DNA of 64,000 bases from Streptomyces orinoci (GTDB taxonomy: Bacteria; Actinomycetota; Actinomycetes; Streptomycetales; Streptomycetaceae). The position numbers were made by a program, and so were the translations under genes. The DNA is taken from assembly GCF_003121295.1 (NCBI RefSeq), contig NZ_PHNC01000006.1:310001-374000 (forward strand). Reading direction: 5' to 3'. Below the pieces are notes generated by a model that did no database searches, was not told the origin of the DNA, and saw only the letters and a program-made list of their open reading frames with translations. Shown piece by piece: positions 53,484 through 63,033 of this stretch. Within the stretch, counting starts at the first letter, position 1. Every line of letters begins with the position of its first letter.

Positions 53484-54836
53484 ATGACCGACGAGACGGA
53501 CCGGACCCCGGCGAAGAGCTCCCGGCGCCCGCACCACTGGCGCCGCGACCTGACCGAACTGGCTGCCCTGTTCACCGCCGTGGCCACCGCCGACTCCGTG
53601 GCCAACGCGGTGGGCCACGGTCCCGACGGCCCGCTGCTGCTGACCGGTTCGGCGGCGGCCCTGCTGGCCACCACCGCCTTCCACATCTGGTGGGCCCGGC
53701 GCCACCGCCCCGGGCCCGCCGCCCCGCCCCGGCCGCCGGCCGCCGGGGACACCGGCCCGGCCGCCACCGCGCTGTGGCGGATGCGCACCACGGTGCGGGA
53801 CGAACCGGGCAGCCTGGCCGCGCTCTGCCTGGCGCTGGCCGGCCGGCATGTGGACATCCTCGCCCTGCAGACCCATCCGCTCGCCGAGGGCACCGTGGAC
53901 GAACTGCTGCTGCGCGCCCCGGCCGGGCTGGGCCCCGCCGAACTGACCCGGGCCGCCGCCGAGGGCGGCGGCAGCGAGACCTGGCTGGAGCGGGCCGACG
54001 CCCATGACCTGGTGGACGCTCCCACCCGCGCCCTGTCCCTGGCCACCCGGGCCGCCCTGGACGCCGCCGAACTCCCGCTGGCACTCCGGCAGTTGCTGGG
54101 CCGCTGCACCATCCGCTCGGTGCCCGGCCCGCGACCGGAGGTACCGGCCGAGGGTCTGTGGGAGGACACCGTACTGCGGCTGCGCGACTCCTCCGGCGGC
54201 TCCATCACCATTGAGCGGCCCCATCTGCCCTTCACCCCGGCCGAGTTCGCCCGGGCCCGGGCGCTGGTGGAGCTGGACGCCCGGCTGGGGCCCCGGATGC
54301 CCAGGCGCAGCGATGTGCTCACTCTGCCGGAGGGCAACGAGATCACCGTCCGGCGCGCGGACACCGGTGATCTGGAGGCGGCGCTCCGGATGCACCAGCG
54401 CTGCTCCCGGGCCACCCTGGCGCTGCGCTATCACGGTCCGGTCCGGGACGCCGGGGCCGCCGACCGCTATCTGCGGCATCTGCTCAGCCCGCGCTTCGGC
54501 CGCACACTGGCCGCCTATACGGCCTCCGGGCGGCTGGTGGGGCTGGGCCATCTGCTGTGGGACGGCGAGGAGACCGAGGTGGCCCTGCTGGTGGAGGACG
54601 CCTGGCAGCGGCGCGGGGTGGGCGGCGAGTTGCTGGCCCGGCTGGTGGGCATGGCCCGGGAGGCGGGCTGTGAGAGCGTCTACGCGGTCACCCAGGCCTC
54701 CAACACCGGCATGGTGGCGGCCATGCGGGCGCTGGGGCTGCCGCTGGACTACCAGGTGGAGGAGGGCACCCTGGTGGTCACCGCCCGGCTCACCGCTTCC
54801 CGGCTCACCTCGGGGGCGCACGCCCGGGAGATCTAG
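53484..54836 (+). CDS. Membrane-anchored ACT-like/GNAT acetyltransferase fusion
   Basis: The 450-residue protein has one hydrophobic segment (LLLTGSAAALLATTAFHIWW, about 53-72), an ACT-like region (LWRMRTTVRDEPGSLAALCLALAGRHVDILALQTH, about 95-150), a linker, and a C-terminal GNAT domain from about 290 (EITVRRADTGDLEAALRMHQRCS ... VEDAWQRRGVGGELLARLV with the acetyl-CoA loop RRGVGG). An ACT-type amino-acid sensor joined to an acetyltransferase suggests allosteric control. The acceptor is unknown. Confidence 0.8.
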   Translation: MTDETDRTPAKSSRRPHHWRRDLTELAALFTAVATADSVANAVGHGPDGPLLLTGSAAALLATTAFHIWWARRHRPGPAAPPRPPAAGDTGPAATALWRMRTTVRDEPGSLAALCLALAGRHVDILALQTHPLAEGTVDELLLRAPAGLGPAELTRAAAEGGGSETWLERADAHDLVDAPTRALSLATRAALDAAELPLALRQLLGRCTIRSVPGPRPEVPAEGLWEDTVLRLRDSSGGSITIERPHLPFTPAEFARARALVELDARLGPRMPRRSDVLTLPEGNEITVRRADTGDLEAALRMHQRCSRATLALRYHGPVRDAGAADRYLRHLLSPRFGRTLAAYTASGRLVGLGHLLWDGEETEVALLVEDAWQRRGVGGELLARLVGMAREAGCESVYAVTQASNTGMVAAMRALGLPLDYQVEEGTLVVTARLTASRLTSGAHAREI

Positions 54837-54885
54837 GGGCCGGACCCCGATGACGGAAGGGCCTTCGGCATAGAAGGATGAGCGC

Positions 54886-56574
54886 ATGCCGAACACCAAC
54901 AGCGCACCACTGCCCCGCCAGGTCGCCGACGCCTATGTCGATGCGCTCATCGAACTCGACCCCATCACCGGCACCTATCTGGGTGTGGCGGCCAGTTCGC
55001 CGCATCTGCCGGACTTCTCCCCCGAGGGCTCGGCGGCGCTGGCCGAGCTGGCCCGCGACACACTGCGGAAGCTGGCCGAAGCCGAGGGCAGAGCGGGCGC
55101 GGACAGCGGCATCGAGCGGCGCTGCGCCCGGCTGCTGCGCGAGCGGCTGACCGCGGAGCTGGCGGTGTACGAGGCGGGTGAGCCGCTGAGGGCGATCAGC
55201 AATATGCATTCGCCGCTGCACGCGGTGCGTGAGGTCTTCACCATCACCCCCACCGCCACCGCCGAGGACTGGTCGGCGGTCGCCGCCCGGCTGCGGGCGG
55301 TGCCGGCCGCCCTGGCGGGCTGGCGGTCCTCGCTGGCCCTGGGCCTGGAGCGCGGCCTGCCCGGCGGGCCCCGCCAGGTGGCCACGGTCCTTGAGCAGTT
55401 GGCGGAGTGGATCGGCACCGATGGCGGCTGGTTCGCCGAGTTCACCGCCGAGGGCCCCCAGGAGCTCCGCACCGAGCTGGACCAGGCCGCGGCCGCCGCC
55501 ACCGGTGCGCTGGCCGAGCTGCGCGACTGGCTGGCGGAGGTCTACGCCCCGGCGGTGGCCGGCGCCCCGGAGACCGTGGGCCGGGAGCGGTACGCCCGCT
55601 GGTCCCGCTACTGGAATGGCACCGACCTGGATCTGGAAGAGGCCTATGCCTATGGCTGGGCGGAGTTCCACCGCATCCTGGGCGAGATGCGCAAGGAGGC
55701 GGAGCGGGTCCTGCCGGGGGCCGCCACACCCTGGGAGGCGCTGGCCCATCTCGATGCCCATGGCCGGCATATCGAGGGCGTCGAGGAGGTACGGGCCTGG
55801 CTGCAGGCGCTGATGGACGAGGCCATCGAGGCCCTGGACGGCACCCACTTCGATCTGGCCGAGCGGCTCAAGCGGGTGGAGTCGCGGATCGCCCCGCCCG
55901 GCAGCGCCGCCGCCCCCTACTACACCGCGCCCTCCGAGGACTTCTCCCGGCCCGGCCGCACCTGGCTGCCCATCGTGGGCGGGCAGACCCGCTTCCCCGT
56001 GTACGACCTGGTGTCCACCTGGTATCACGAGGGGGTGCCCGGCCACCATCTCCAGCTGGCCCAGTGGACCCATGTCGCCGACCGGCTCTCCCGCTACCAG
56101 GCCACGGTGGGCATGGTCAGCGCCAACGCCGAGGGCTGGGCGCTGTATGCGGAACGGCTGATGGACGAACTGGGCTTCCTCTCCGACCCGGAGCGGCGGC
56201 TGGGATATCTGGACGCCCAGATGATGCGTTCGGTGCGGGTGATCGTCGATATCGGTATGCACCTGGAGCTGGAGATCCCCAAGGACTCGCCCTTCCACCC
56301 CGGCGAGCGCTGGACCCCCGAGCTGGCCCAGGAGTTCTTCGGACAACACAGCAGCCGTCAGCCCGACTTCGTGGAGAGCGAGCTGGTCCGCTATCTGGGC
56401 ATGCCCGGCCAGGCGATCGGCTACAAGCTGGGCGAACGCGCCTGGCTGACCGGCCGCGAGGCAGCCCGCAAGGCCCATGGCGACGCCTTTGACCTCAAGG
56501 CCTGGCATATGGCTGCGCTGTCCCAGGGTTCGCTGGGCCTGGACGACCTGGTGGAGGAGCTCTCGGCGCTCTGA
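54886..56574 (+). CDS. DUF885-domain protein (putative metal-dependent hydrolase)
   Basis: The 562-residue protein has the DUF885 hallmark with the metal-binding-like YHEGVPGHHLQ (about residues 378-388) and NAEGWALYAERLMDELGFL. The family resembles M-type zinc peptidases and is often predicted to be a carboxypeptidase-like enzyme. No signal peptide is visible, so it is probably cytoplasmic. GAAGGATG precedes ATG 54886. Confidence 0.88.
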   Translation: MPNTNSAPLPRQVADAYVDALIELDPITGTYLGVAASSPHLPDFSPEGSAALAELARDTLRKLAEAEGRAGADSGIERRCARLLRERLTAELAVYEAGEPLRAISNMHSPLHAVREVFTITPTATAEDWSAVAARLRAVPAALAGWRSSLALGLERGLPGGPRQVATVLEQLAEWIGTDGGWFAEFTAEGPQELRTELDQAAAAATGALAELRDWLAEVYAPAVAGAPETVGRERYARWSRYWNGTDLDLEEAYAYGWAEFHRILGEMRKEAERVLPGAATPWEALAHLDAHGRHIEGVEEVRAWLQALMDEAIEALDGTHFDLAERLKRVESRIAPPGSAAAPYYTAPSEDFSRPGRTWLPIVGGQTRFPVYDLVSTWYHEGVPGHHLQLAQWTHVADRLSRYQATVGMVSANAEGWALYAERLMDELGFLSDPERRLGYLDAQMMRSVRVIVDIGMHLELEIPKDSPFHPGERWTPELAQEFFGQHSSRQPDFVESELVRYLGMPGQAIGYKLGERAWLTGREAARKAHGDAFDLKAWHMAALSQGSLGLDDLVEELSAL

Positions 56575-56688
56575 GAGTGTCCGGGTTGGGGTCGGTTGAC
56601 CCGGGCAGGTCCGGGGGCGCAGGCCCCCGGGGCTCTCCCCGCCAGGACGGCGACCGGCCGCGCCCCTGGGCCGCATAGGGTCATCCGC

Positions 56689-57562
56689 ATGGACACTCCC
56701 TTGGTCATCTTCTGCCGCGATCCGCTCAACCCCCGCCGTACCGACGGGCACTTCGGCGAGGAGGCGCGGGCCGCGCGTGCGGCGGGGCTGCGGGTGGCCC
56801 TGCTGGACCATGACACGCTGCTCGGCGGCCGGGCGGCAGAGGCGGTCTCGGCGGTGCCGCCGGACGCGGGTGCGGCGTGGTACCGGGGCTGGATGATCCC
56901 GGCCGAGCGCTATGCCCAACTGGCCGGGGCGCTGGCAGCACGCGGAGTGTCCCTGCTGACCTCACCGGAGTCATACCGCCGGGCCCATGAACTGCCCGGC
57001 TGGTACGGCACCTTCGCCTCCCTCACTCCGCGCAGCGTCTGGCTGCCAGCCGAGCCGGGCGCGGCACCGGCCGCCGGGCCGCTGGCCGCTGCGGCGGCCT
57101 CACTGGGCGATGGGCCGGGAATCGTCAAGGACTTTGTGAAGTCCCGAAAAAGCGACTGGGATACGGCCTGTTATGTCCCCTCGCTGTCCGATACGGCCCG
57201 GCTGTCGGCGGTGGTGGGCAGATTTGTGGAGTTGCAGGAGGAGTTCCTGGCGGGTGGGGTGGTGCTCCGCGCCTTTGAGCGCTTCCGGCCCTGTGGGGAG
57301 GCCCGGGTGTGGTGGGTGGACGGTGTGCCCGCCCTCACCACCGCACACCCCGATTCCCCCGGACTGCTGCCGCCGCAGCCGTCCTTGGCCGCGGTGCGCA
57401 CTGCCGTGGCCGCCCTGGGGTGCCGTTTTGTGACCACGGATCTGGCGCTGCGGGAGGATGGCGCCTGGCGGGTGGTGGAGGTCGGCGACGGGCAGGTCAG
57501 CGATCTGCCACGGGGGGGCGGACCCGGGGGTGCTGCTGGGGGCGCTGGCCGGGGCCGGGTGA
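56689..57562 (+). CDS. ATP-grasp domain protein, frame shifted near its end
   Basis: The protein starts at ATG 56689 (MDTPLVIFCRDPLN) and reads as an ATP-grasp type enzyme: IVKDFVKSRKSDWDTA, LQEEFLAGGVVLRAFE, FVTTDLALREDGAWRVVEVGDGQVSDLP. Right after this the frame passes a run of seven G (about 57513-57519). Removing one G restores a normal ending (PRGADPGVLLGALAGAG and stop at 57562). As given, the frame runs on to 57693 and overlaps the rhodanese gene. The acceptor of the ligase-like reaction is unknown. Confidence 0.75.
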
Positions 57563-57610
57563 AGCCCGTAACGGCCTGCCGACCTGGGGAGTTGGCCCCG
57601 GCCCGGCTCG

Positions 57611-58090
57611 TCAGCAGCCGCAGGCGTCGGCTGCCGGGGCCGTCAGGGTGTCCGGTGGCAGGCGGCGCTCGCCCTCCCGGGTGTCAACGGTGAAGCCCTC
57701 GCGGATCCAGTATTCGATGCCGCCCAGCATTTCCTTGACCCGGTAGCCCAGCCGGGCCAGGGCCAGGGCCGCTCTGGTCGCCCCGTCGCAGCCGGGGCCC
57801 CAGCAGTGGACGACCACCGGCACCGCCGGATCCAGCAACTCCCGGGCGCGGTCGGGGATCAGGGCGGTGGGCAGGTGTACCGCGCCCGGCACATGGCCCT
57901 GGTCCCAGCCCTGGGTGGAGCGCGAGTCGAGCAGTGTGAAGCCCGGCCGGCCGGTGGCCAGCGCGGCGTGCACATCGGAGACATCGGTGTGGAAGGCCAG
58001 CCGGGCGGCGAAGTAGGCGGCCGCTTCGGCGGGTTCGGCGGGGGCCACGGCGAGGACGCCGGAGGGCACGGTGCGGGTGGTGGTGTTCAT
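57611..58090 (-). CDS. Rhodanese-domain sulfurtransferase
   Basis: The 159-residue single-domain rhodanese has the CH2A-like region FTLLDSRSTQGWDQGHVPGAVHLP and the active-site loop VVHCWGPGCDGATRAA with Cys as persulfide carrier. It ends in a Cys-containing tail (ADACGC). It is divergent from an Lrp/AsnC gene, which may regulate it. ATG 58090 is the conserved start. Confidence 0.9.
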   Translation of the reverse strand: MNTTTRTVPSGVLAVAPAEPAEAAAYFAARLAFHTDVSDVHAALATGRPGFTLLDSRSTQGWDQGHVPGAVHLPTALIPDRARELLDPAVPVVVHCWGPGCDGATRAALALARLGYRVKEMLGGIEYWIREGFTVDTREGERRLPPDTLTAPAADACGC

Positions 58091-58184
58091 GGCTGAAAAC
58101 CTATGGGCCATGCGGCCACCGAGGAATGCGGAATCCCCGGTAAATGCCTTGTGGGGCCGGGGAATCCCCTGCTAGACATCGTTC

Positions 58185-58676
58185 ATGACCGCTCATTCCC
58201 CTGACGCCACCGACTGGCGCATACTCGATGCCCTGCAGAGCAATGGCCGTGCGGGCTATGCCGAGTTGGCCCGGCTGGTGAACATGTCCGCGAGTGCGGT
58301 GACCGAGCGGGTCCGCAGGCTGGAGGAGGCAGGGGTCATCAGCGGATACTCCGCGGTGGTCGATCCGGAGAAGCTGGGCATGCCGGTGCTGGCCTTTGTC
58401 CGGCTGCGCTACCCCCATGGCCACTACAAGCCCTTCCATGACCTGCTGGCACAGACGCCGGAGGCGCTGGAGGCGCACCATGTGACCGGCGACGACTGTT
58501 TTGTCATCAAGGTCGCCGCCCATTCGATGCGTCATCTGGAGGAGGTGGCCGGCCGGTTCGGGGCGCTGGGCTCGGTCACCACCAGTGTGGTGTACTCCTC
58601 GCCGCTGCCCCGCCGACCGCTCAGCCGTCCGTGCCCGCCATCCGCTGCCGCACGGCCGAGCCCGAGCGGTCCTTGA
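58185..58676 (+). CDS. Lrp/AsnC-family transcriptional regulator
   Basis: The 163-residue protein has the Lrp helix-turn-helix (DWRILDALQSNGRAGYAELARLVNMSASAVTERVRRLEEAGVISGYSAVVD) and a RAM ligand domain (FVRLRYPHGHYKPFHDLL, DDCFVIKVAAHSMRHLEEV). The last ~15 residues run into the end of sbcC on the opposite strand. The divergent rhodanese is a likely target. Confidence 0.92.
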   Translation: MTAHSPDATDWRILDALQSNGRAGYAELARLVNMSASAVTERVRRLEEAGVISGYSAVVDPEKLGMPVLAFVRLRYPHGHYKPFHDLLAQTPEALEAHHVTGDDCFVIKVAAHSMRHLEEVAGRFGALGSVTTSVVYSSPLPRRPLSRPCPPSAAARPSPSGP

Positions 58677-61662
58677 CCACCTGGAGCCGGGCCGGGATAC
58701 GGCGGCGCAGATCGGCCACATGGCTGACGATACCCACCGCCCGGTCCCGTTCCCGCAGCGAGTCCAGCACGTCCAGCACCTCGTCCAGGGTCTCCTCGTC
58801 CAGGCTGCCGAAGCCCTCGTCGATGAAGAGGGTGTCCAGCCGCATGCCGCCCGCCTCGTCGGTGACCACATCGGCCAGACCCAGGGCCAGGGCGAGCGAG
58901 GCGAAGAAGGTCTCGCCGCCGGAGAGGGTGGCGGTGTCCCGCTCCCGGCCGGTCCAGGCGTCGATCACATGCAGGCCCAGTCCGGAACGGCCGCGCCCGC
59001 CGCTGCGGGCGTCGGAGTGCACCAGGGTGTAACGGCCGGAGGACATCCGCTGCAGCCGGGCCCCGGCCGCGGCGGCCACCTGCTCCAGCCGGGCGGCCAG
59101 CACATAGGACTCCAGCCGCATCTTCCGCTCGTTCTGCGCCGAGGTCCCGGCGGCCAGCGCGGCCAGCGCGGCCACCCGGTGGTGTTCCTCGCGCAGCGGG
59201 GCCAGCCGGCGGGCGTCGGCGAGGGCCTCGGCGGAGAGCCGGTCCAGTTCGGCGCAGCGGTTGACGGCCTCGGCCTCCCGGGCGGCGGCCGCCCGCAGGG
59301 CGCGGTCCGCCGCGTCCGCCGCCCGGCGGGCGGCTTCCGGCTCGGCGGCGGGGAGCTCGGCCGCCCCGGCCACCGCGGGATCCGCCAACTCGGCGGCGAC
59401 CGCGGCCTCTTCACCGCTCCACGCGTCCAGCCGCTGCCGCAGCAGGCGCTGCCGTTCATCGCCCAGCAGCGCCCCGGCGGCCTGCTCCGGGGTGTCGAAG
59501 CCGGCCCGGTAGGCCGCCTCGGCGAGCCTGGCGTCGGCGGTCTTCAGCCGGTCGGCCGCGGCCTGTGCGGTGCGTACCGCCTCCGCTGCCCGGCCCAGCA
59601 GTTCCGCCTGCCGCTCCAGCAGCCGGGCGCGGTCCGCCACCGAGGCGGCTCCACCGCGCGCCCGGGCCACCTCGGACTCCAGGGCGGAGCGTTCGCCCTC
59701 CAGGTTCTCCCGCCGTGAGGTGCGGGCGGCAATGCGCAGCCGGGCCGCCTGCTCGGCCTGGCGCCTGCGCTCGTACTCCCGCTCGGCGGCGTCCAGTGCC
59801 TCGCGGGCCGGGTGCAGTCCGGCGGCGGCCTGCCGGGCCCCTTCCAGCGACTGCTCCAACTCGGCCGCCAGTGCGGTGAGTTCGGCCACCGGGGCGGTGC
59901 CCGCACCGGCGGTGGCGGCGGCCAGTTCCTCACGGACCGGGGTCAGCCGTGCCTCGGCCGCCGCGCGGAGCTCCTCGGCCCGTTCATAGGCGGCCAGCGC
60001 GGCTTCCTCGGCCGCCCGGTCCGCCCGGCCGTCGTGGGGGCGGGCCGGGTCGGGGTGTTCGGTGCCGCCGCACACCGCGCAGGGCTCGCCCGGCCGCAGC
60101 CCGGCGGCCAGTTCGGCGGCGATATCGCGCAGCCGGCGGTCCTTGAGGTCCAGCCAGTGCTCACGGGCGGCCGCGGCGTCCTCCCGGGCCCGTAGCGCCT
60201 GGGCCGCGGCCGCGTCGGCGCGGGCGGTGAGGGTGTCGCGCCGCCGGGCGGCGGACAGCTGGGCAGCGGCCGTCCCGGCCTGGGCGGCCAGCCGCTCGGC
60301 CAGCGTGGCGGCCTCCTGCGCCCGCTCCACCCGGCGCCGGAGGGTGCGGCGTTCCTCCTCCCAGCCGCGCAGCCACTCGGTGTGCTCGGTGAGGGCGTCC
60401 TCGTCGGCCTCCGCCTCGCGGTCCAGTGCGGCGAGTTCGGCGGTGAGCGTCCGCACCCGCTCCTCGGCCCGGCGGGCCGCCGAGAGCGAGCCCAGCTCCT
60501 CGCGCAACGCCCGTTCCAGGGAGTCCAGTTGGCCGTCCCCGGCCTCCCGGTGCTCCGCGGGCAGCGCCGCGCGCAGCCGCTGCTCCGCCTCGGCCGCCGC
60601 GCGCTGTGCCCGGTCGGCCTCCCGGTGCAGTTCCAGTGCCGGGGCCACCGAGCCGGCGGCCCGGGCCCGCTCCAGCAGCCGGGCCGTTTCTTCCCGTTCC
60701 CCGCGCTGTTCGCGCAGCGCCTGGGCCCGGCGACGGGCCGCCTGGTGCCGGTGTTGCAGCCGGGCCAGTTCCCCGGCCTCCTCGGCGAGCCGCCGGGCGG
60801 CCGCGCAGCGTTGCTCGGCGGCCCGGACCGCGCCGCCGGCGATGTCCCGGCGTTCCCGGGCGCCGCTGCGGGCCAGGGCCGCCCACTCCAGCACGGCCTC
60901 GGCCAGCCCGGGGTCACCGGGGGCGAGTGGCTGCCGCTCCTCGTCGGCGGTGGCGGGGTCCGGCACCCCGGTCTCGGGCAGCGCCGGGTCGGCGGCGGCC
61001 TGCCGCATCCGGTGGCCCAGCGCCAGCAGCCGCTCGTCGCCGGTGCGCACCCGGGCCTCGCCGGTGCGGCGCAGCTCGGCCAGCCGGGCCTCCACCGCGG
61101 CGAACCGGCCGGTGCCGAAGAGCTTGCCCAGCAGTTCGCCGCGCACGGTGTCGGCGGCCCTGAGGAAGCGGGCGAAGTCGCCCTGGGGCAGCAGCACCAC
61201 CTGGCAGAACTGCTCCCGGCTCATGCCCAGCAGCTGCCGGATCTCCTCGCCGATCTCCTGGTGGGAGCGGCTGAGTCCGCGCCACTCGCCGTCGGCGGCG
61301 CGCTCGCGCAGCTCGCTGTGGGCCCGGTCCCTGGTGAATCCGCCGCCGCGCCGCTTGGGCCGCAGCTGCTCGGGATACCGGGTGATCTCCAACCGCCGCC
61401 CGGCCAGGGTGAGTTCCAGGACGATCCGGGTGCGGGTGTCCGGGGCGGCGTGGTCGCTGCGCAGGGCCAGGCCGCTGCCCTGGCGGGCACCGGGCACGTC
61501 GCCGTAGAGGGCGTAGCAGACGGCGTCCAGCACCGAGGTCTTGCCCGCGCCGGTGGGCCCGTGCAGCAGGAACAGGCCGGCGGCGGAGAGCTGGTCGAAG
61601 TCGATGCGCTGGGTGCCGCCGAAGGGGCCGAAGGCGGTGATCTCCAGGCGGTGCAGCCTCAC
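58621..61662 (-). CDS. sbcC: Exonuclease subunit SbcC (Rad50-like ATPase)
   Basis: The 1013-residue SMC-like protein has Walker A LLHGPTGAGKTSVLDAVCY near its start, long coiled coils with the zinc hook CAVCG (EPCAVCGGTEHPDP, about residue 535), and the C-terminal signature TLSGGETFFASLALALGLADV and Walker B DTLFIDEGFGSLDEETL. With SbcD it opens hairpins and processes DNA ends. It overlaps sbcD by 4 bases and lies downstream of it. Confidence 0.95.
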   Translation of the reverse strand: MRLHRLEITAFGPFGGTQRIDFDQLSAAGLFLLHGPTGAGKTSVLDAVCYALYGDVPGARQGSGLALRSDHAAPDTRTRIVLELTLAGRRLEITRYPEQLRPKRRGGGFTRDRAHSELRERAADGEWRGLSRSHQEIGEEIRQLLGMSREQFCQVVLLPQGDFARFLRAADTVRGELLGKLFGTGRFAAVEARLAELRRTGEARVRTGDERLLALGHRMRQAAADPALPETGVPDPATADEERQPLAPGDPGLAEAVLEWAALARSGARERRDIAGGAVRAAEQRCAAARRLAEEAGELARLQHRHQAARRRAQALREQRGEREETARLLERARAAGSVAPALELHREADRAQRAAAEAEQRLRAALPAEHREAGDGQLDSLERALREELGSLSAARRAEERVRTLTAELAALDREAEADEDALTEHTEWLRGWEEERRTLRRRVERAQEAATLAERLAAQAGTAAAQLSAARRRDTLTARADAAAAQALRAREDAAAAREHWLDLKDRRLRDIAAELAAGLRPGEPCAVCGGTEHPDPARPHDGRADRAAEEAALAAYERAEELRAAAEARLTPVREELAAATAGAGTAPVAELTALAAELEQSLEGARQAAAGLHPAREALDAAEREYERRRQAEQAARLRIAARTSRRENLEGERSALESEVARARGGAASVADRARLLERQAELLGRAAEAVRTAQAAADRLKTADARLAEAAYRAGFDTPEQAAGALLGDERQRLLRQRLDAWSGEEAAVAAELADPAVAGAAELPAAEPEAARRAADAADRALRAAAAREAEAVNRCAELDRLSAEALADARRLAPLREEHHRVAALAALAAGTSAQNERKMRLESYVLAARLEQVAAAAGARLQRMSSGRYTLVHSDARSGGRGRSGLGLHVIDAWTGRERDTATLSGGETFFASLALALGLADVVTDEAGGMRLDTLFIDEGFGSLDEETLDEVLDVLDSLRERDRAVGIVSHVADLRRRIPARLQVVKDRSGSAVRQRMAGTDG

Positions 61663-62816
61663 CGGTCCGCCTCCTCGCCGAGCCGGACCTGGTCCAGGGC
61701 GGCGGCCAGCACGGCCCGTTCCTCCTGGTCCGGGCCCCGGCCCGCGCGCACATGGGCCACAAAGTCCTCGGTGATCTGCTGGTCGGTACGGCCGCGCAGC
61801 CGTCCGGCGTAGGAGTCGCGGGGGTCCTCGGGGGCCCGCTCAGGCTCGAAGACCAGGCTCAGTACATGCGGAAAGCGGCGCAGCAGCCGGGCCATGGGTT
61901 CCTGGGGGCGGACCGGGTCGGTGAGGGTGGCCTCGATCCAGGAGCCGGTGTGCCGGTCGAGGTCCGGGTCGGCCAGCAGGTCCGCCAGGCGGCCGCGCAG
62001 CCGGGCGAGCGGGCGGGGCACCGGGCAGTCGATCCGTTCGGCATCGACCGAGCCGTCGGCGGCCAGATCGACCAGCCACATGGTCTTGCGGTGCCCGGCC
62101 TCGGAGAAGGAGTAGGCGAGCGGCGAACCGGAGTAGCGCACCCGCTCGTTGACCGTCTGGCAGCCGTGCAGATGCCCCAGCGCGGTGTAGTGCACGCCCT
62201 CGAAAGTCTCCGGGGGTACGGAGGCCACGCCGCCGACCGTGATGTCGCGTTCGCTGTCGCTGGGGGTGCCGCCGGTGACAAAGGCATGGGCCAGGACCAC
62301 CGCCCGGGTGCCGGGGGGCCGTTGGGCCAGGTCGGCCCGTACCCGGTCCATGGCGGCGGCCAGCACCGCGGCATGGCCGGTGCCCTCGGCGCCCAACTGG
62401 TCCTTCACCAGGGCGGGTTCGAGGTAGGGAAGGCCATAGCAGGCCACCTCGCCATGGGCGTCGGAGAGCAGCACCGGCACCGCGCAGCCGGCGGGGTCGG
62501 TGCGCAGATGTATCCCGGCCCGGTCGATCAGGCCCGCACCCACACCCATCCGGCGGGCGGAGTCATGGTTGCCGGAGATCATCACGGTGGGGACGCCGAG
62601 CCCGGCCAGCCGGTGCAGGGTCTGGTCGAAGAGCTCCACGGCGGACAGCGGGGGTACGGCGCGGTCGTAGATGTCCCCGGCGACCAGCACGGCATCGACG
62701 CGCTGCTCGCGCACGGTGCGCACCAGGTGGTCGAGGAAGGCGCGCTGGGCCTGAAGCAGGCTGACCCGGTGGAAGGACCGGCCCAGATGCCAGTCGGAGG
62801 TGTGCAGCAGTCTCAC
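61659..62816 (-). CDS. sbcD: Exonuclease subunit SbcD (Mre11-like nuclease)
   Basis: The 385-residue phosphoesterase has the metal motifs LLHTSDWHLGR, AGDIYDRAVP, ISGNHDSARR, VLAHAFVTGG and YTALGHLHGCQ. It is the nuclease of the SbcCD complex. Conservation starts at VRLLHTSDWHLG, so GTG 62816 is the start; the frame is open to 62879. Confidence 0.95.
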   Translation of the reverse strand: MRLLHTSDWHLGRSFHRVSLLQAQRAFLDHLVRTVREQRVDAVLVAGDIYDRAVPPLSAVELFDQTLHRLAGLGVPTVMISGNHDSARRMGVGAGLIDRAGIHLRTDPAGCAVPVLLSDAHGEVACYGLPYLEPALVKDQLGAEGTGHAAVLAAAMDRVRADLAQRPPGTRAVVLAHAFVTGGTPSDSERDITVGGVASVPPETFEGVHYTALGHLHGCQTVNERVRYSGSPLAYSFSEAGHRKTMWLVDLAADGSVDAERIDCPVPRPLARLRGRLADLLADPDLDRHTGSWIEATLTDPVRPQEPMARLLRRFPHVLSLVFEPERAPEDPRDSYAGRLRGRTDQQITEDFVAHVRAGRGPDQEERAVLAAALDQVRLGEEADR

Positions 62817-63033
62817 CGGAGGGCACCGTCCCGCATGTTCTCCGCCTCTCGCCGCTCGATATGCACGCCCATTGCGCACAGCACGCTATCCATCACGGGC
62901 AACGGCCGTCACACCGGCTCCTGATGAGGTGATGCGCGTCACATCTGCTGGGAGTCCCGGCTGTCCGGTCGGTATGCGGCTCCACCGCACCGGCCGGGGA
63001 CGGCCCGGAGCCTGACGCGCGAGAGCCGCCGCG

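Noticed and set aside
57563-57693. C-terminal extension of the ATP-grasp protein
   Set aside because: It arises from the shift at the seven-G run and overlaps the rhodanese gene; the restored frame ends at 57562.
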